Origin: Sporosarcina gallistercoris
Lineage (GTDB): Bacteria; Bacillota; Bacilli; Bacillales_A; Planococcaceae
Reading direction: 5' to 3'
Length of the DNA stretch: 64,000 nucleotides
Assembly: GCF_014836415.1 (NCBI RefSeq)
Contig: NZ_JACSQY010000005.1
Location: 1-64,000 of the forward strand
Shown here: in pieces, positions 1-11,540 of the stretch
How the letters are laid out: every line of letters starts with the position of its first letter
Numbering within the stretch: the stretch's first letter is position 1
Program-made: the position numbers and the translations under genes
The notes under the pieces: generated by a model
Database searches by the model: none
Seen by the model: only the letters and a program-made list of their open reading frames with translations
Told to the model about the DNA's origin: nothing

Positions 1-197
1 ATGTAGATTCTCCTCATCTCTTTGGTTGTATTCTACAAGACCCTATCTTTATTGTCTAAGTAAGTGTAGCCTATTCATACTGTTGACGTGATAATAGCAA
101 CCAGCATTAAATACGCATCCATTAATAAAATATACAAATGCCCGATAATTGAATAACAATATTTATTCCATCTTACCGAAATTACCTAATCGGGAGA

Positions 198-222
198 TAA
201 AAAAACACTTCTTTTAAGAAGT
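198..222 (-). terminator. Intrinsic terminator after the 52-aa membrane protein
   Basis: Read on the minus strand, a 7-bp stem (ACTTCTT/AAGAAGT, 207-213 with 216-222) is followed by GTTTTTTTA. It lies 18 bases past the stop codon of the small gene at 240-398, which supports that gene being a real transcription unit. Confidence 0.7.
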
Positions 223-239
223 CCATTTATTAACGCTAG

Positions 240-398
240 CTAATCTTTGTTGTCTAAGTACTCTCTTATCTCATCTATCTTTTTATCCATTTCTTCTAAT
301 TTATCTTTTGTATGTTTAATAAAATTGGCGACTCTTGAGATTAGAAAAATGATAAAGATAAAAAATATGATATTCATGCCAGCATCAACCGCATCCAC
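240..398 (-). CDS. Small single-pass membrane protein, 52 aa (DUF4083-like)
   Basis: This 52-residue frame starts with GTG at 398, with a purine-rich GAGGTGAGGAG ribosome-binding site just upstream. Residues 8-22 form a strongly hydrophobic helix (runs of I and F), and the remainder is a charged, heptad-like segment (KDKLEEMDKKIDEIREYL) that should form a short coiled coil in the cytoplasm. This architecture matches the small DUF4083-type proteins of Bacillales, although the family assignment is from memory only. A terminator follows directly. It lies next to prophage remnants and may belong to the phage or to the host. The function is unknown. Confidence 0.6.
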   Translation of the reverse strand: MDAVDAGMNIIFFIFIIFLISRVANFIKHTKDKLEEMDKKIDEIREYLDNKD

Positions 399-513
399 AT
401 CTCCTCACCTCTCTCTTTTCTTATTAAATAATATTCCATATCACAAAATGGCCCGTTTTCGGAACAAAATCTAGTTATTCCATCGTACCATAATCACCAA
501 ATTGTTAGTCATA

Positions 514-540
514 AAAAAACACCTCTTATAAGGTGTTTTT
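514..540 (-). terminator. Intrinsic terminator
   Basis: A stem AAAACACCT/AGGTGTTTT on the minus strand is followed by TTTTTTTA. It lies downstream of the membrane protein gene ending at 673 and directly abuts the 20-base repeat at 540-559. Confidence 0.75.
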
Positions 541-559
541 ACGACACGTTATGGTCCGA
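540..559. repeat. 20-base repeat, copy 1
   Basis: The sequence TACGACACGTTATGGTCCGA recurs at 1079-1098 with one mismatch in the same orientation. Each copy lies in the 3' flank of a minus-strand gene. Confidence 0.7.
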
Positions 560-672
560 GTGCATCATTAATAAGAACGTCAAATGATGATTTAATGTTG
601 TTCTACAAACACGCCCGATTTTTTAAATACAGTCTTTCAAAAAAATGAATTTCTTCATCCCCAAAATCCATT

Positions 673-903
673 TTACGTGTAAGCAGAAAAAGACCATGCG
701 ATTAAAAAGATGCTTATTACTCCCCAAAGAACAGCTCCCCATATCCACCATACAACGGGGTAAGGTGATATCTGTTTGCCTTCCATAATATCCTTGTATT
801 CAATTGCTAGAGCAACTCTTTTCTCCATGTATTTTTTCATTGAAATAAGGACAAAAAATCCTACTATAATAAACCCAACCTTTATCCAAAGTAACAAATT
901 CAT
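673..903 (-). CDS. Small two-helix membrane protein, 76 aa, unknown
   Basis: The product begins MNLLLWIKVGFIIVGFFVLI, a hydrophobic helix, followed by a charged linker (KKYMEKRVALAIEYKDIMEGKQ) and a second hydrophobic segment rich in tryptophan (PVVWWIWGAVLWGVISIFLI). It is therefore probably a two-pass membrane protein. I chose the ATG at 903 because a GGGGTG ribosome-binding site lies six bases before it; the frame is open to an ATG at 927, which has no clear site. The position beside phage tail genes raises the possibility of a holin-like or superinfection function, but nothing in the sequence demonstrates this. Confidence 0.55.
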   Translation of the reverse strand: MNLLLWIKVGFIIVGFFVLISMKKYMEKRVALAIEYKDIMEGKQISPYPVVWWIWGAVLWGVISIFLIAWSFSAYT

Positions 904-1078
904 TTTAACACCCCATTCTGTATACATTACTTTCTATCCCAGCTCTCCCTAAATTATGTTCTAATTGAAACTTCTAGTTCTATTCCGTTAAATGGATCGT
1001 TTGAGGAATAAAATTTATTTCATCGCACTATACCCACTCTAGTCGGAGTAATTAAAAACCCCTGAGATAAGACGTTGC

Positions 1079-1098
1079 TACGACACGTTAGGGTCCGA
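1079..1098. repeat. 20-base repeat, copy 2
   Basis: The sequence TACGACACGTTAGGGTCCGA matches the copy at 540-559 at 19 of 20 positions. It lies immediately past the stop of the XkdX-like gene (1099-1101). Confidence 0.7.
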
Positions 1099-1254
1099 TT
1101 ACGCAGCGCCGAGTTGTCCGGTGAGTTCATCGTACTCTGTCTGGGACAACCGGTCGTTCAACAAGAAAATATCCAATTTAAACTGCATATCTTCTTTCGA
1201 TGAATATGCTGCGCGATCCACTAATGATTTACAAGCTCTGTATGTTGGTGTCAT
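1099..1254 (-). CDS. XkdX-like phage protein, 51 aa
   Basis: ATG at 1254 is preceded by a GGAGG site eight bases away. The product starts MTPTYRACKSLVDRAAYSSK and continues EDMQFKLDIFLLNDRLSQTEY. That pattern (K/D-x-F-x-x-N-D-R-L-x-x-x-E-Y, then E/D-L-x-x-x-L) is the usual form of the 45-55-residue XkdX-like proteins encoded just after the tail-fibre genes of Bacillales phages. It follows a tail-associated gene after a 21-base gap, so the local order is that of a phage tail-tip module. No lysis or later phage genes follow in this window, so this is a remnant. Confidence 0.65.
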   Translation of the reverse strand: MTPTYRACKSLVDRAAYSSKEDMQFKLDIFLLNDRLSQTEYDELTGQLGAA

Positions 1255-1275
1255 TATAAATTCCTCCAGTCATTT

Positions 1276-1662
1276 TTATTGTAATCCCATTTCAATCATC
1301 GAAAGACGGAAGTCTACGTCTACAAGGTACTCCATGTTACTGTTCACCGATTCACTCAACGGCGATAGATTTGGCTGCTCAACTTCCGGTTCATTAGGGT
1401 CTGGATAACTGAACTCAATCTGTTTCGTTTCCGGGTTGACACGATAGCCATTTGATTCTGTGAAGTCTTGCGCGTATTGACCACAACTTAACTCAATTGC
1501 CCCAAAAGTTGCTCGGATTCGTTCTGATAGTACAACATAATTTGCTATGTCCTCTTCGATAGTGGTGGTCTTTACCAACCCCCGTCGCTCTCCTGTATCG
1601 AGCAAGATATTTCCCGTGATTTTATCGTAAAAGATTCTTCTTACTATACATCTCAAAGTCAT
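1276..1662 (-). CDS. Phage tail-associated hypothetical protein, 128 aa
   Basis: This 128-residue protein has a basic N-terminal beta-rich segment (RCIVRRIFYDKITGNILLDTGE), a middle acidic region, a proline/glutamate linker (YPDPNEPEVEQPNLSP) and a C-terminal helix (NMEYLVDVDFRLSMIEMGLQ). Short proteins of this kind are commonly encoded between the tail fibre and the XkdX-like gene of Bacillales prophages; that context is what supports the call. ATG at 1662 has its GGGAGG only one base upstream, so the TTG two codons later (1656) could be the real start. It lies eight bases downstream of the fibre fragment at 1671. Confidence 0.6.
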   Translation of the reverse strand: MTLRCIVRRIFYDKITGNILLDTGERRGLVKTTTIEEDIANYVVLSERIRATFGAIELSCGQYAQDFTESNGYRVNPETKQIEFSYPDPNEPEVEQPNLSPLSESVNSNMEYLVDVDFRLSMIEMGLQ

Positions 1663-1670
1663 CCCTCCCT

Positions 1671-2225
1671 TTATTCAAACGCAATCCAATGCCAAACAAC
1701 AGAAGTTCCTCCTCCTATAGGCACCTGAAAACCATTTTCAGAAATATAACAGTTACCAGTCACCCTATATTGTCTGCTCGTCGTGTTAACGCCATAAAAA
1801 CCATTTGTTGGGTTATAAAACGGCCATCCTTCTTCAACTGATACCGCTCCTAGATTGTAATTTGATTGGTCAACATAATAAATCGTTTTAGGAGAGAACT
1901 CTAGTCCTGACACGTTAATGTATTCAGCAGTTAATTTACTTCCGTTGGTGTTGACTATAAATTCTAAACCAGGGCTTATCTTATTTGCTGTGCCCATTGC
2001 CCACTTCTTTCCCGTACTAATCTGCCCAATCGCAGCAGCCAACTGTTGAAATGTCGGGTTGGTAGGTACTAACACGCTATAGTCAACGTCAGTAATCGCA
2101 GTACCTACCGCTTGTTTTCCATTACTGACATTTGTAAAAAGCTCATTCATTGCGTTAACAATCGATGATTTATCGGTTGTTTTCAACGTTGCTTTATTCC
2201 CAATACCATGTGCCGTATCATCCGC
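1671..2225 (-). pseudogene. Tail-fibre gene fragment (C-terminal part)
   Basis: Reading from 2225 gives ADDTAHGIGNKATLKTTDKS followed by SIVNAMNELFTNVSNGKQ and AVGTAITDVD, segments typical of phage tail-fibre or structural proteins. The C-terminal about 110 residues look like a beta-rich tip domain ending VVWHWIAFE. There is no proper start: the frame is closed by TAG at 2226-2228, the first possible start is a TTG at 2186 with no ribosome-binding site, and codons resembling the expected upstream sequence (DVLGG) continue in another frame. A small deletion, for example one copy of a GCGGA repeat, would explain this. I infer a truncated, frameshifted fibre gene; its 5' part is missing. Confidence 0.6.
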
Positions 2226-2292
2226 CTAATACGTCGTAAAAGCAAGTAGAATTTAAATGTATTGCTTATTCTTCATTCCAAGCCCAAATGCC

Positions 2293-2330
2293 AAAAAACC
2301 ACAGTTTGTAGATAAATCTACAAACTGTGG
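2293..2330 (-). terminator. Terminator of the pur operon
   Basis: A 14-15 bp perfect stem (CCACAGTTTGTAGA and its complement, 2299-2330) is followed on the minus strand by TTTTTTGG. It lies about 95 bases past the purD stop and separates the purine operon from the prophage remnant. Confidence 0.9.
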
Positions 2331-2423
2331 CTATACATAGTGATAACTACCAAAAAAGAGAAATATCTATTTTCGACGTGTTATATAAAATTATACGTAG
2401 GACTCAAACAGTCATTATAGTTT

Positions 2424-3746
<1,323 letters not shown>

Positions 3747-5279
3747 TTAGTGTTTAAAGTGTCGGACGCCTGTAAAGACCATTGCAATCCCATATTCATC
3801 TGCCTTTTTAATGGAATCTTCGTCGCGTACTGAGCCGCCTGGCTGGATAATCGCAGTAATTCCAGCTTTTGCTGCAGCTTCGACTGTATCATCCATCGGG
3901 AAAAATGCATCGGATGCGAGTGCGGCTCCAGTTGCTTTTTCACCTGCTTGTGCGAGCGCAATGTTCGCAGCCCCGACTCGATTCATCTGACCTGCGCCAA
4001 TTCCAAACGTCATCTTTTCTCCGCTAACGACTATGGCATTGGATTTCACGTGTTTCACGACTTTCCATCCCAGTTTCAATGCCGCCCACTCCTCTTCAGA
4101 AGGCTCACGTTTAGTAGGAATCGTAATGGTTGCCTCATCTAATCCGTATGTGTCCAAGTCCTGTACTAGTAATCCGCCTAGGATCGACGTAGTTTTCCGC
4201 TCGTTTTTCCGTTCCCCTACGAAATCGACAGTCAAAAGGCGGATATTCTTTTTTGCCGTCAAGACTTCCAAAGCTTCATCTGTAAAAGAAGGTGCAATGA
4301 TGATTTCCAAGAAGATTTCACGCAGCATGGTTGCCGTTTCTAGATCCACTTCTCGGTTCAACGCGATAATTCCACCAAAAATCGAAGTCGAGTCCGCCTC
4401 GTACGCTTTCTTGAAAGCTTCAGCCAATGTATCTCCGACACCTACACCGCATGGATTCATATGCTTCACTGCAACCGCGGCTGGTTGATCAAAGTCACGG
4501 ACGATTAGTAACGCTGCGTCTGCATCATTAATATTGTTATAGGAAAGTTCCTTGCCATGAAGTTGGTTACTGTAGGCAACAGAGAACTTAGAGCCTAGTG
4601 GTTTTTGGTAAAATGAAGCGTGTTGATGTGGATTTTCTCCGTACCGAAGGGATTGTTTCAAGTTATATGTGAGCGTCAAACTTTCAGGGTTCTCTTCTTC
4701 TGCCAGCTGTGTCATATACTCCGATATCACTGCATCATAAGCTGCTGTATGGCGGAATACTTTTGCAGCAAGCTGACGTTTCTTCTGCTTTGTAACGTCA
4801 CCATTTTCCGCTAGCTGCGTAAGGACCGCTTCATAATCTGCCGGATCCACAATAACTGTGACGAATTCGTGGTTTTTCGCAGCGGAACGGAGCATTGTAG
4901 GACCGCCGATATCGATGTTTTCAATCGCTTCTTCGGGAGTCACGTCAGGTTTTGCAATTGTCTGCTGAAAAGGGTATAAATTGACACAAACGAGATCGAT
5001 CGGTTGAATATGGTGTTCGGCTAGTTGTGCGAGATGGTCATTATCATTCCTTTTCGCCAACAAACCGCCATGTACATTCGGATGCAACGTTTTCACTCTG
5101 CCATCCATGATTTCAGGGAATTTCGTTACTTCCTCAATCCCGATGACTTCAATTCCATTATCTGCAAGTGTTTTTTTCGTTCCCCCTGTAGATACGATTT
5201 CAAACCCTGCCTCTTTGAGACCTTTTGAAAACTCAATTATCCCTGTTTTATCGGAAACACTGATCAATGCTCGTTTCAT
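3747..5279 (-). CDS. purH: Bifunctional AICAR formyltransferase / IMP cyclohydrolase
   Basis: PurH carries out the last two steps to IMP: formylation of AICAR with 10-formyl-THF and ring closure. At 510 residues it is full length. The N-terminal MGS-like IMP cyclohydrolase domain (about 1-190) starts [20 protein letters not shown] and has [14 protein letters not shown]. The AICARFT domain shows [11 protein letters not shown] (the catalytic Lys-His pair), KSNAIVV and the terminal [19 protein letters not shown]. It is preceded by purN with an 85-base gap and followed by purD. Confidence 0.97.
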   Translation of the reverse strand: MKRALISVSDKTGIIEFSKGLKEAGFEIVSTGGTKKTLADNGIEVIGIEEVTKFPEIMDGRVKTLHPNVHGGLLAKRNDNDHLAQLAEHHIQPIDLVCVNLYPFQQTIAKPDVTPEEAIENIDIGGPTMLRSAAKNHEFVTVIVDPADYEAVLTQLAENGDVTKQKKRQLAAKVFRHTAAYDAVISEYMTQLAEEENPESLTLTYNLKQSLRYGENPHQHASFYQKPLGSKFSVAYSNQLHGKELSYNNINDADAALLIVRDFDQPAAVAVKHMNPCGVGVGDTLAEAFKKAYEADSTSIFGGIIALNREVDLETATMLREIFLEIIIAPSFTDEALEVLTAKKNIRLLTVDFVGERKNERKTTSILGGLLVQDLDTYGLDEATITIPTKREPSEEEWAALKLGWKVVKHVKSNAIVVSGEKMTFGIGAGQMNRVGAANIALAQAGEKATGAALASDAFFPMDDTVEAAAKAGITAIIQPGGSVRDEDSIKKADEYGIAMVFTGVRHFKH

Positions 5280-5364
5280 TCGATAGTTCCTCCCTATTTT
5301 TGCTAAAGTGTGCTGCTCACCTCGAGCTGTTTCTGCCGCTCAATAAAAATAATTGACTTCTATG

Positions 5365-5952
5365 TTAGAGAGATACACTTTTTTTCCCTTTGGTGAAAAG
5401 TTCTTGAAGTACTTCAGGGTAAATCACGTGCTCTTGCTGCTGGATCCGTTTTTGCAGCTCATCCTTTGTATCATCGGAATGGATCCTGATTTCTTTTTGA
5501 GCGATAATCGGACCTGTATCCATACCGGCATCCACATAATGAATCGTCAGACCGCTTACCCGGACCCCTGCATCAATTGCTTGTCCGATTGCATCCTTAC
5601 CGGGAAAAGCTGGCAGCAAGGAAGGGTGGATATTGACGATTGCTCCAGGATATTCCTGTAATAGCGTGGGTCCGATGAGCCGCATATATCCTGCAAGAAC
5701 GATGAATTCCACTTCCCGTAATTTAAGCTGTTGCACAATTTCCGTTTCAAATGCTCCCTTATCAGGGAAATCCTTCGGTGAAATGGATAACCTGTCGATT
5801 TCTTCTTTACGGGCTCTTTGTAAGACACTTGCAGACGGCTGATCACATACGAGCAAGCGAATTTCCGCTTCAAGTGTACCGGCTTTCACCGCATCCACCA
5901 ATGCTTGAAAATTACTGCCCGTTCCGGAAGCAAATACTGCAATTTTTTTCAT
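5365..5952 (-). CDS. purN: Phosphoribosylglycinamide formyltransferase (GART)
   Basis: PurN transfers the formyl group from 10-formyl-THF to GAR, the third step of purine synthesis. The 195-residue chain begins [20 protein letters not shown] and carries the catalytic block [15 protein letters not shown] and the [15 protein letters not shown] signature (Asn-His), followed by [17 protein letters not shown] with the catalytic Asp. The start overlaps the purM stop by four bases, which suggests translational coupling. Confidence 0.97.
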   Translation of the reverse strand: MKKIAVFASGTGSNFQALVDAVKAGTLEAEIRLLVCDQPSASVLQRARKEEIDRLSISPKDFPDKGAFETEIVQQLKLREVEFIVLAGYMRLIGPTLLQEYPGAIVNIHPSLLPAFPGKDAIGQAIDAGVRVSGLTIHYVDAGMDTGPIIAQKEIRIHSDDTKDELQKRIQQQEHVIYPEVLQELFTKGKKSVSL

Positions 5953-6983
5953 GACTCACCCAAGATCGCCACACCGGATCCGTTTACAACGTGACCGATT
6001 CGATAGGCGTGTTCCCCGTGTTTTTCAAACAAATCAAGGAGTTCATCCGCTGTTTCCTCTTCCACTACAAGCGCCATTCCAATACCCATGTTGAAGATAT
6101 TATACATATCCTCTCGGGCGATGTTCCCTTTTTCTTGGATCAGCTTGAATACAGGCTGGATAGCCCACGTACCGGACTCGATTTCAACACCTAAATCATC
6201 TGGCATCATCCTTGGGATGTTTTCGATGAATCCGCCACCAGTGATATGTGCCATTCCTTTGATGTCAAATTTTTTCATTGCATCCAAAATGGATTTCACA
6301 TAGATTTTGGTAGGTTTCAACAGCTCTTCTCCAAGAGAACAACCAAGTTCGGGAAGGAATTCCGCGAGCTTCATTTTTGCATCCTCGAGCAAAACTTTTC
6401 GTACGAGCGAATAACCGTTACTATGAATGCCGCTCGAAGCCAAACCGATTATACAATCGCCAGGTTGAATGTTCTGTCCTGTAATTAGGTCTTTCTTTTC
6501 ACAGGCACCAACAGTAAATCCTGCGACGTCATACTCTTCCTCGCTGTACAGGCCAGGCATTTCAGCTGTTTCACCGCCGATCAACGCGCAGCCAGCTTGT
6601 GAGCAGCCATCCGCGATTCCTTTCACAATGCTCTCTATTTTTTCTGGCTCCGCTTTTCCACAAGCGATGTAGTCCAGAAAATAGAGTGGCTCTGCACCTT
6701 GTACAATGATATCGTTCACACACATGGCCACACAGTCGATTCCGATGGTATCGTGTTGGTCCATCATCATTGCAAGCATGAGCTTCGTCCCTACTCCATC
6801 TGTTCCTGAAACAAGTACTGGCTCCTTTAAATCCAGCTGGGATAAGTCGAATATTCCACCGAATCCGCCCAGTCCGCTCAGCACTTGGGGACGCATCGTT
6901 TTCAGTACATGTTTTTTCATGCGTGATACAGCTTCGTAGCCCGCTTCAATATCTACTCCCGCTGATTTGTATGCTTTTGACAT
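5949..6983 (-). CDS. purM: Phosphoribosylformylglycinamidine cyclo-ligase (AIRS)
   Basis: PurM closes the imidazole ring, converting FGAM to AIR with ATP. The 344-residue protein has the family N-terminus [19 protein letters not shown], the substrate loop [13 protein letters not shown], the metal/ATP motif [20 protein letters not shown], and [11 protein letters not shown]. The C-terminal half has [15 protein letters not shown]. It lies between purF (19-base gap) and purN (overlap) in the operon. The length is as expected. Confidence 0.97.
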   Translation of the reverse strand: MSKAYKSAGVDIEAGYEAVSRMKKHVLKTMRPQVLSGLGGFGGIFDLSQLDLKEPVLVSGTDGVGTKLMLAMMMDQHDTIGIDCVAMCVNDIIVQGAEPLYFLDYIACGKAEPEKIESIVKGIADGCSQAGCALIGGETAEMPGLYSEEEYDVAGFTVGACEKKDLITGQNIQPGDCIIGLASSGIHSNGYSLVRKVLLEDAKMKLAEFLPELGCSLGEELLKPTKIYVKSILDAMKKFDIKGMAHITGGGFIENIPRMMPDDLGVEIESGTWAIQPVFKLIQEKGNIAREDMYNIFNMGIGMALVVEEETADELLDLFEKHGEHAYRIGHVVNGSGVAILGES

Positions 6984-7002
6984 GGATTGAAATCTCCTTC
7001 GC

Positions 7003-8415
7003 TCAGCTTTTTATGAAATCTATTTCTTGGTCCGAAAAGATTTCTGTAGGATACTTTCCGTTAAAACAGGCTAGACATTGTCCCCGGTTTTCGCCTTCAA
7101 ACTGCCTTCCAATCGCTTCAACGGTACCTTCAACACTTAGAAATGTCAGAGAATCCGCTCCAATCAGTTCACGAATTTCTTCTACTGACTTTTTAGCAGC
7201 GATCAATTCTTCTTTGTCGGATGTGTCAATTCCATAAAAACAGGGGTTTTTAATAGGCGGCGAGCTGATCAATACGTGTACTTCCGTCGCTCCAGCTTCC
7301 TTCAGCATCCTGACAATCCGTTTGCTTGTCGTACCACGGACTATGGAATCGTCCACCATGACAACTCTTTTCCCTTCCACAACTCCGCGAACTGGCGAAA
7401 GTTTCATTTTCACCCCTTGTTCTCTGAGGGATTGGGAAGGCTGAATGAACGTCCTGCCAACATATCTATTTTTGAGTAAACCCATTTCATAAGGGATGCC
7501 ACTTGCTTCTGCATACCCGATTGCAGCGGAATTTCCGGAATCAGGAACCCCTGTAACAACATCCGCTTCGATTAATTTTTCCACTGCGAGTTGCTTTCCT
7601 AGATTCTTCCGAGCTGTATGGACATTGATGCCATCAATGTTGCTGTCTGGACGGGAAAAATAGACATATTCCATCGTACACATCGATCGTTGTGAACAAG
7701 TGGCGAATCGTTCACTTGTGATTCCTTCATCATTGATAACTAGAAGCTCCCCCGGTTCAATATCCCTGAGAAACTCTGCTCCTACGATATCCAGCGCACA
7801 CGTTTCAGATGCTACGACATAAGCGTCACCTAACATTCCAAGAGACAAAGGTCTGAGTCCATTCGGATCCATGGCGACGAACATTTCCGAATCCGTCATG
7901 ATCAAGTAAGCATAAGCGCCTTTTAATGAGCTAAGCCCATTTGTTATGCGCTGTTTCAATTCTGAAAAGCCGCCTTTTCGGATTAGATGCGCCAATACTT
8001 CAGTATCAGAAGTGCTATGAAAGATACTTCCTTGTCCTTCCAGCTGAGCTTTCAACTGATCGGCATTCACGATATTCCCATTGTGGGCCATTGCCATGGA
8101 TTCACTTTGAAAGTTGAATAATAGAGGCTGGACGTTCTCATAACCACCCCCGCCAGCCGTTGTGTAACGGACATGACCGATTGCTGCATTACCAGATAAA
8201 TTTTGCATTTTCTCCTCAGTGAAAACTTCTGTGACCAAGCCCTCACCTTTCGAACTGATCAGTTTTCCATCTTGAGCGAGAACCATTCCAGTACCTTCTT
8301 GGCCACGGTGCTGAAGACTATGCAATCCGTAATAGGTAACTTGCGCAGCATCCGGGTGTCCCCAGATTCCGAACAAGCCGCATTCCTCATTCAATCCCTT
8401 TAGTTCAGCAAGCAT
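7003..8415 (-). CDS. purF: Amidophosphoribosyltransferase
   Basis: PurF makes 5-phosphoribosylamine from PRPP and glutamine, the committed step. Starting at ATG 8415 gives a short propeptide [11 protein letters not shown] and then Cys12, the Ntn glutaminase nucleophile exposed by cleavage; this matches Bacillus PurF. The PRPP loop is [15 protein letters not shown]. Cysteines in the C-terminal [15 protein letters not shown] fit the iron-sulfur cluster of Bacillus-type enzymes. The frame is open to a TTG at 8433, but the ATG has AAAGGTG at normal spacing. It overlaps the end of purL by 16 bases. Confidence 0.97.
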   Translation of the reverse strand: MLAELKGLNEECGLFGIWGHPDAAQVTYYGLHSLQHRGQEGTGMVLAQDGKLISSKGEGLVTEVFTEEKMQNLSGNAAIGHVRYTTAGGGGYENVQPLLFNFQSESMAMAHNGNIVNADQLKAQLEGQGSIFHSTSDTEVLAHLIRKGGFSELKQRITNGLSSLKGAYAYLIMTDSEMFVAMDPNGLRPLSLGMLGDAYVVASETCALDIVGAEFLRDIEPGELLVINDEGITSERFATCSQRSMCTMEYVYFSRPDSNIDGINVHTARKNLGKQLAVEKLIEADVVTGVPDSGNSAAIGYAEASGIPYEMGLLKNRYVGRTFIQPSQSLREQGVKMKLSPVRGVVEGKRVVMVDDSIVRGTTSKRIVRMLKEAGATEVHVLISSPPIKNPCFYGIDTSDKEELIAAKKSVEEIRELIGADSLTFLSVEGTVEAIGRQFEGENRGQCLACFNGKYPTEIFSDQEIDFIKS

Positions 8416-10619
8416 GGAATCGCACCTTTCCAAGCTTGCTCTAATGATTGGACAGGAGTATCGATTAGAAGTCCTTCTTGCTCATGGGATATGGTCAAAA
8501 ACCGATTATTTGTGACAGTACCTACACACCTTGCATCTTGCACAATCGCTTCAAAAGCATCACGATGTTCCGGTGCAACGGATACAACGAACCGGGATTG
8601 GGTTTCACTGAATAATTCCGAAACTGCGTCCATATCCACAATAATCCGAGCCCCTAGCTCCGTTCCAAACAAGGATTCCGACAAAGCAACAGCGAGACCG
8701 CCTTCAGATAGATCGTGAGCTGAAGCGACACATCCTTTTTGAATTGCTCTCAAGAGCTGCTGCTGACGAAGCTTTTCCAGTTCCAAGTTAATAGAAGGAG
8801 ATTTACCGAAGATTTTCCCTTCCGTCATTTTTTGCAACTCACTGCCGCCGAACTCTGTTTTTGCTTCCCCGATCACATAAATCACATCACCGGGCTTTTT
8901 GAATTCCTGGGTTGTGATATGAGCAAGATCCTTTATGAGCCCTACCATGCCAATAACAGGGGTCGGATAAATCGACACACCATTCGTCTCGTTATAAAGG
9001 GATACATTCCCTCCGATTACAGGCGTGCTTAACACTCTGCAAGCTTCACTGATCCCGTCCGCAGACTTCTCGATTTGCCAGAAGATCTCCGGCTTCTCGG
9101 GATTTCCAAAGTTCAAGTTATCCGTCACTGCTAGTGGTTCTGCTCCTGAACAGATGATATTACGAGCCGCTTCAGCTACAGCGATTTTCCCTCCTGTTTC
9201 CGGGTCCAGGTGAAGGTAACGGGAATTGCAATCAGTCGTCATTGCAAGCGCCTTATTTGTTTCACGAATCCGTACTACAGCCGCATCCGAACCTGGAGGA
9301 ACGACTGTATTTGTCCTAACCGTATGGTCGAACTGCCGGTAAACACACTCCTTACTTGCAATGGTCGGCTGTGAAAGCAATTTAACGAGTGTTTCATTAA
9401 AGTTAACGACGACAGGGGCAGCGTTTGACATCGCTTGGAAATCACGGAAGTATTGCGGTTCCGCAGATGGTTTGTGGTAGACTGGCGCTTCTTTCACTAA
9501 AGCGTCCACAGGAACAAAAGCAGCCACTTCCCCTTGATGGGTAAGCTTCAGCATCTTTTCTTCTGTAACGAAACCGACAGCCACTGCTTCAAGCCCATAC
9601 TTTGAAAACAACTCAGCAATTTCCTGTTCGCTTCCCTTTTTAACAACAATGAGCATCCGCTCTTGCGACTCTGACAACATCATTTCATAAGCGGTCATAC
9701 CAGGTTCACGCTGTGGGACGAGGTCAAGGTTCATCTCGATTCCCATACCAGCTTTAGAAGCCATCTCCGCAGATGAGCTCGCAAGCCCTGCTGCACCCAT
9801 ATCTTGGATCCCGATAAGTGCATCATGTTGAATGAGTTCAAGGCACGCCTCCAGCAGCAGTTTCTCCATGAAAGGATCTCCGACTTGTACTGCCGGACGT
9901 TTCCCATCTGAAGAATCCGTCAATTCTTCCGATGCAAAGGTTGCTCCATGGATACCATCGCGTCCTGTTTTCGCACCGACATGCATGACAATGTTGCCGG
10001 CACCATGAGCTTGACCTTTTTGAATATCTTCATGATTGATCAATCCGACGCACATCGCATTGACTAGCGGATTCCCTTCGTATGAAGGATCGAATTGAAT
10101 TTCACCGCCGACTGTTGGGACACCAATACAGTTCCCATATCCGCCAATCCCTGCAACCACTTCTTTGAACAAATACTTGACACGAGCACTCTCCAATTCA
10201 CCGAAACGGAGAGAATTCAAAACCGCTATCGGACGAGCCCCCATTGAAAATACATCCCGTATAATCCCACCTACTCCAGTTGCTGCACCTTGATAAGGTT
10301 CAATTGCAGAAGGGTGATTATGGCTTTCGATTTTGAAGACAACTGCCTGACCATCACCAATATCCACGATCCCTGCTCCTTCACCAGGTCCCTGGAGCAC
10401 GTTTTCACCGGTTGTGGGGAACTTTTGTAAAATGGGTTTAGAATTTTTATAGGAACAGTGTTCAGACCACATCACTGAAAACAAACCTGTTTCTGTATAG
10501 TTCGGTGTCCGTCCGAGGATGTTCTCGACCATCTCAAACTCTTCATCTGTAAGACCCATTGTTGCATATTCTCGCTGTGATTTAATCATTTCGGGGTTTG
10601 GTTCAAGCATTAACGACAT
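8400..10619 (-). CDS. purL: FGAM synthase large subunit PurL
   Basis: PurL is the synthetase subunit of the three-part formylglycinamidine ribonucleotide synthase, working with PurS and the glutaminase PurQ. The 739-residue length matches the small bacterial form rather than the about 1300-residue fusion. Visible are [14 protein letters not shown] near residue 50, [14 protein letters not shown] with the ATP-site residues, GGGIIRD-like [28 protein letters not shown], and [16 protein letters not shown] near the C-terminus. Its start overlaps the end of purQ. Confidence 0.97.
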   Translation of the reverse strand: MSLMLEPNPEMIKSQREYATMGLTDEEFEMVENILGRTPNYTETGLFSVMWSEHCSYKNSKPILQKFPTTGENVLQGPGEGAGIVDIGDGQAVVFKIESHNHPSAIEPYQGAATGVGGIIRDVFSMGARPIAVLNSLRFGELESARVKYLFKEVVAGIGGYGNCIGVPTVGGEIQFDPSYEGNPLVNAMCVGLINHEDIQKGQAHGAGNIVMHVGAKTGRDGIHGATFASEELTDSSDGKRPAVQVGDPFMEKLLLEACLELIQHDALIGIQDMGAAGLASSSAEMASKAGMGIEMNLDLVPQREPGMTAYEMMLSESQERMLIVVKKGSEQEIAELFSKYGLEAVAVGFVTEEKMLKLTHQGEVAAFVPVDALVKEAPVYHKPSAEPQYFRDFQAMSNAAPVVVNFNETLVKLLSQPTIASKECVYRQFDHTVRTNTVVPPGSDAAVVRIRETNKALAMTTDCNSRYLHLDPETGGKIAVAEAARNIICSGAEPLAVTDNLNFGNPEKPEIFWQIEKSADGISEACRVLSTPVIGGNVSLYNETNGVSIYPTPVIGMVGLIKDLAHITTQEFKKPGDVIYVIGEAKTEFGGSELQKMTEGKIFGKSPSINLELEKLRQQQLLRAIQKGCVASAHDLSEGGLAVALSESLFGTELGARIIVDMDAVSELFSETQSRFVVSVAPEHRDAFEAIVQDARCVGTVTNNRFLTISHEQEGLLIDTPVQSLEQAWKGAIPCLLN

Positions 10620-11289
10620 GGCTTTCCCTCCAATTTCTTACGATTGATTGAAATAGTTTTAAACCGTCAGCACTTCCTAGTAATTCATCGACGGCACGTT
10701 CAGGATGGGGCATCATTCCAAGCACATTTCCTTGCGCATTCGTTATTCCTGCTATATCTTCCAGACTGCCATTCGGGTTTTCAACATGATACGTAAACGT
10801 GATTTGGTTGTTTTTCTTTAACATGGCCAACGTTTCTTCATTGCAATAGTAATTGCCTTCTCCATGAGCAATCGGCAAGGTAATCGTTTCGTCTATTTCG
10901 TAATTGCTTGTAAACATCGTGTTGTTGTTCACAACTCTCAGCTGAGTCGGTTTACAAATGAAAGCAAGGTCTCGATTTTTTCTCATCGCACCTGGCAGCA
11001 AGCCTGCTTCCAGTAAAATCTGGAACCCATTACAAACACCTAGTATCGGAACTCCTGCATTTCCTGCCTTTACTACTTCTCCCATGACTTTTGAGAAACG
11101 GGCGATGGCGCCTGTGCGCAAATAGTCTCCGTACGAAAAACCGCCAGGCAAAAGAATGCCATCATAGCCTTCTAAGCTTTCTGCTGTATGCGGAACATAT
11201 TCAACTTCTTCACCTAGTTCGTCTTGAATAGCATGAAACATATCGATATCACAGTTGGAGCCCGGAAAGACAATCACAGCAAATTTCAC
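10603..11289 (-). CDS. purQ: FGAM synthase glutaminase subunit PurQ
   Basis: PurQ releases ammonia from glutamine for PurL. The 228-residue class-I glutamine amidotransferase begins [20 protein letters not shown] and shows the oxyanion segment [15 protein letters not shown], the nucleophile motif [20 protein letters not shown] (Cys near 86) and the His/Glu pair [14 protein letters not shown]. It overlaps purS by four bases and purL by 17, so purS-Q-L are likely translated together. Confidence 0.97.
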   Translation of the reverse strand: MKFAVIVFPGSNCDIDMFHAIQDELGEEVEYVPHTAESLEGYDGILLPGGFSYGDYLRTGAIARFSKVMGEVVKAGNAGVPILGVCNGFQILLEAGLLPGAMRKNRDLAFICKPTQLRVVNNNTMFTSNYEIDETITLPIAHGEGNYYCNEETLAMLKKNNQITFTYHVENPNGSLEDIAGITNAQGNVLGMMPHPERAVDELLGSADGLKLFQSIVRNWRESHVVNA

Positions 11290-11540
11290 AGCGCGACAAC
11301 CTCCTCGATTTCATAACGATAATCCTCAATAACCGTATTCGCCAACAGACGCTCACACATTTCTTTCACGATTTCATCGATGTCCCGATTGTTCTTTTCA
11401 ATCGTCAGTTCCATATATTTACCGATCCGCACATCAGAAACGCTTTCATATGACATGCTGTGAAGTGAAGATTTCACGGCAGCTCCTTGAGGATCCAAAA
11501 CATTTTCTCTTAACGTGATATAGACCTTTACTTTAAACAT
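11286..11540 (-). CDS. purS: FGAM synthase subunit PurS
   Basis: PurS is the small dimeric subunit that lets PurQ dock on PurL. The 84-residue sequence starts [20 protein letters not shown] and has the expected central [14 protein letters not shown] and C-terminal [18 protein letters not shown] segment (here [20 protein letters not shown]). Its start overlaps the end of purC by eight bases and its end overlaps purQ. Confidence 0.96.
   Translation of the reverse strand: MFKVKVYITLRENVLDPQGAAVKSSLHSMSYESVSDVRIGKYMELTIEKNNRDIDEIVKEMCERLLANTVIEDYRYEIEEVVAL

Noticed and set aside
247..474. A 75-aa plus-strand ORF
   Set aside because: It is the antisense of the 52-aa membrane protein, which has a better ribosome-binding site and a terminator.
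1121..1408. A 95-aa plus-strand ORF
   Set aside because: It overlaps the XkdX-like and tail-associated genes on the minus strand, which have better sites and family likeness.
4033..4488. A 151-aa plus-strand ORF inside purH
   Set aside because: The minus strand is a clear PurH; this is an antisense frame without a start site.
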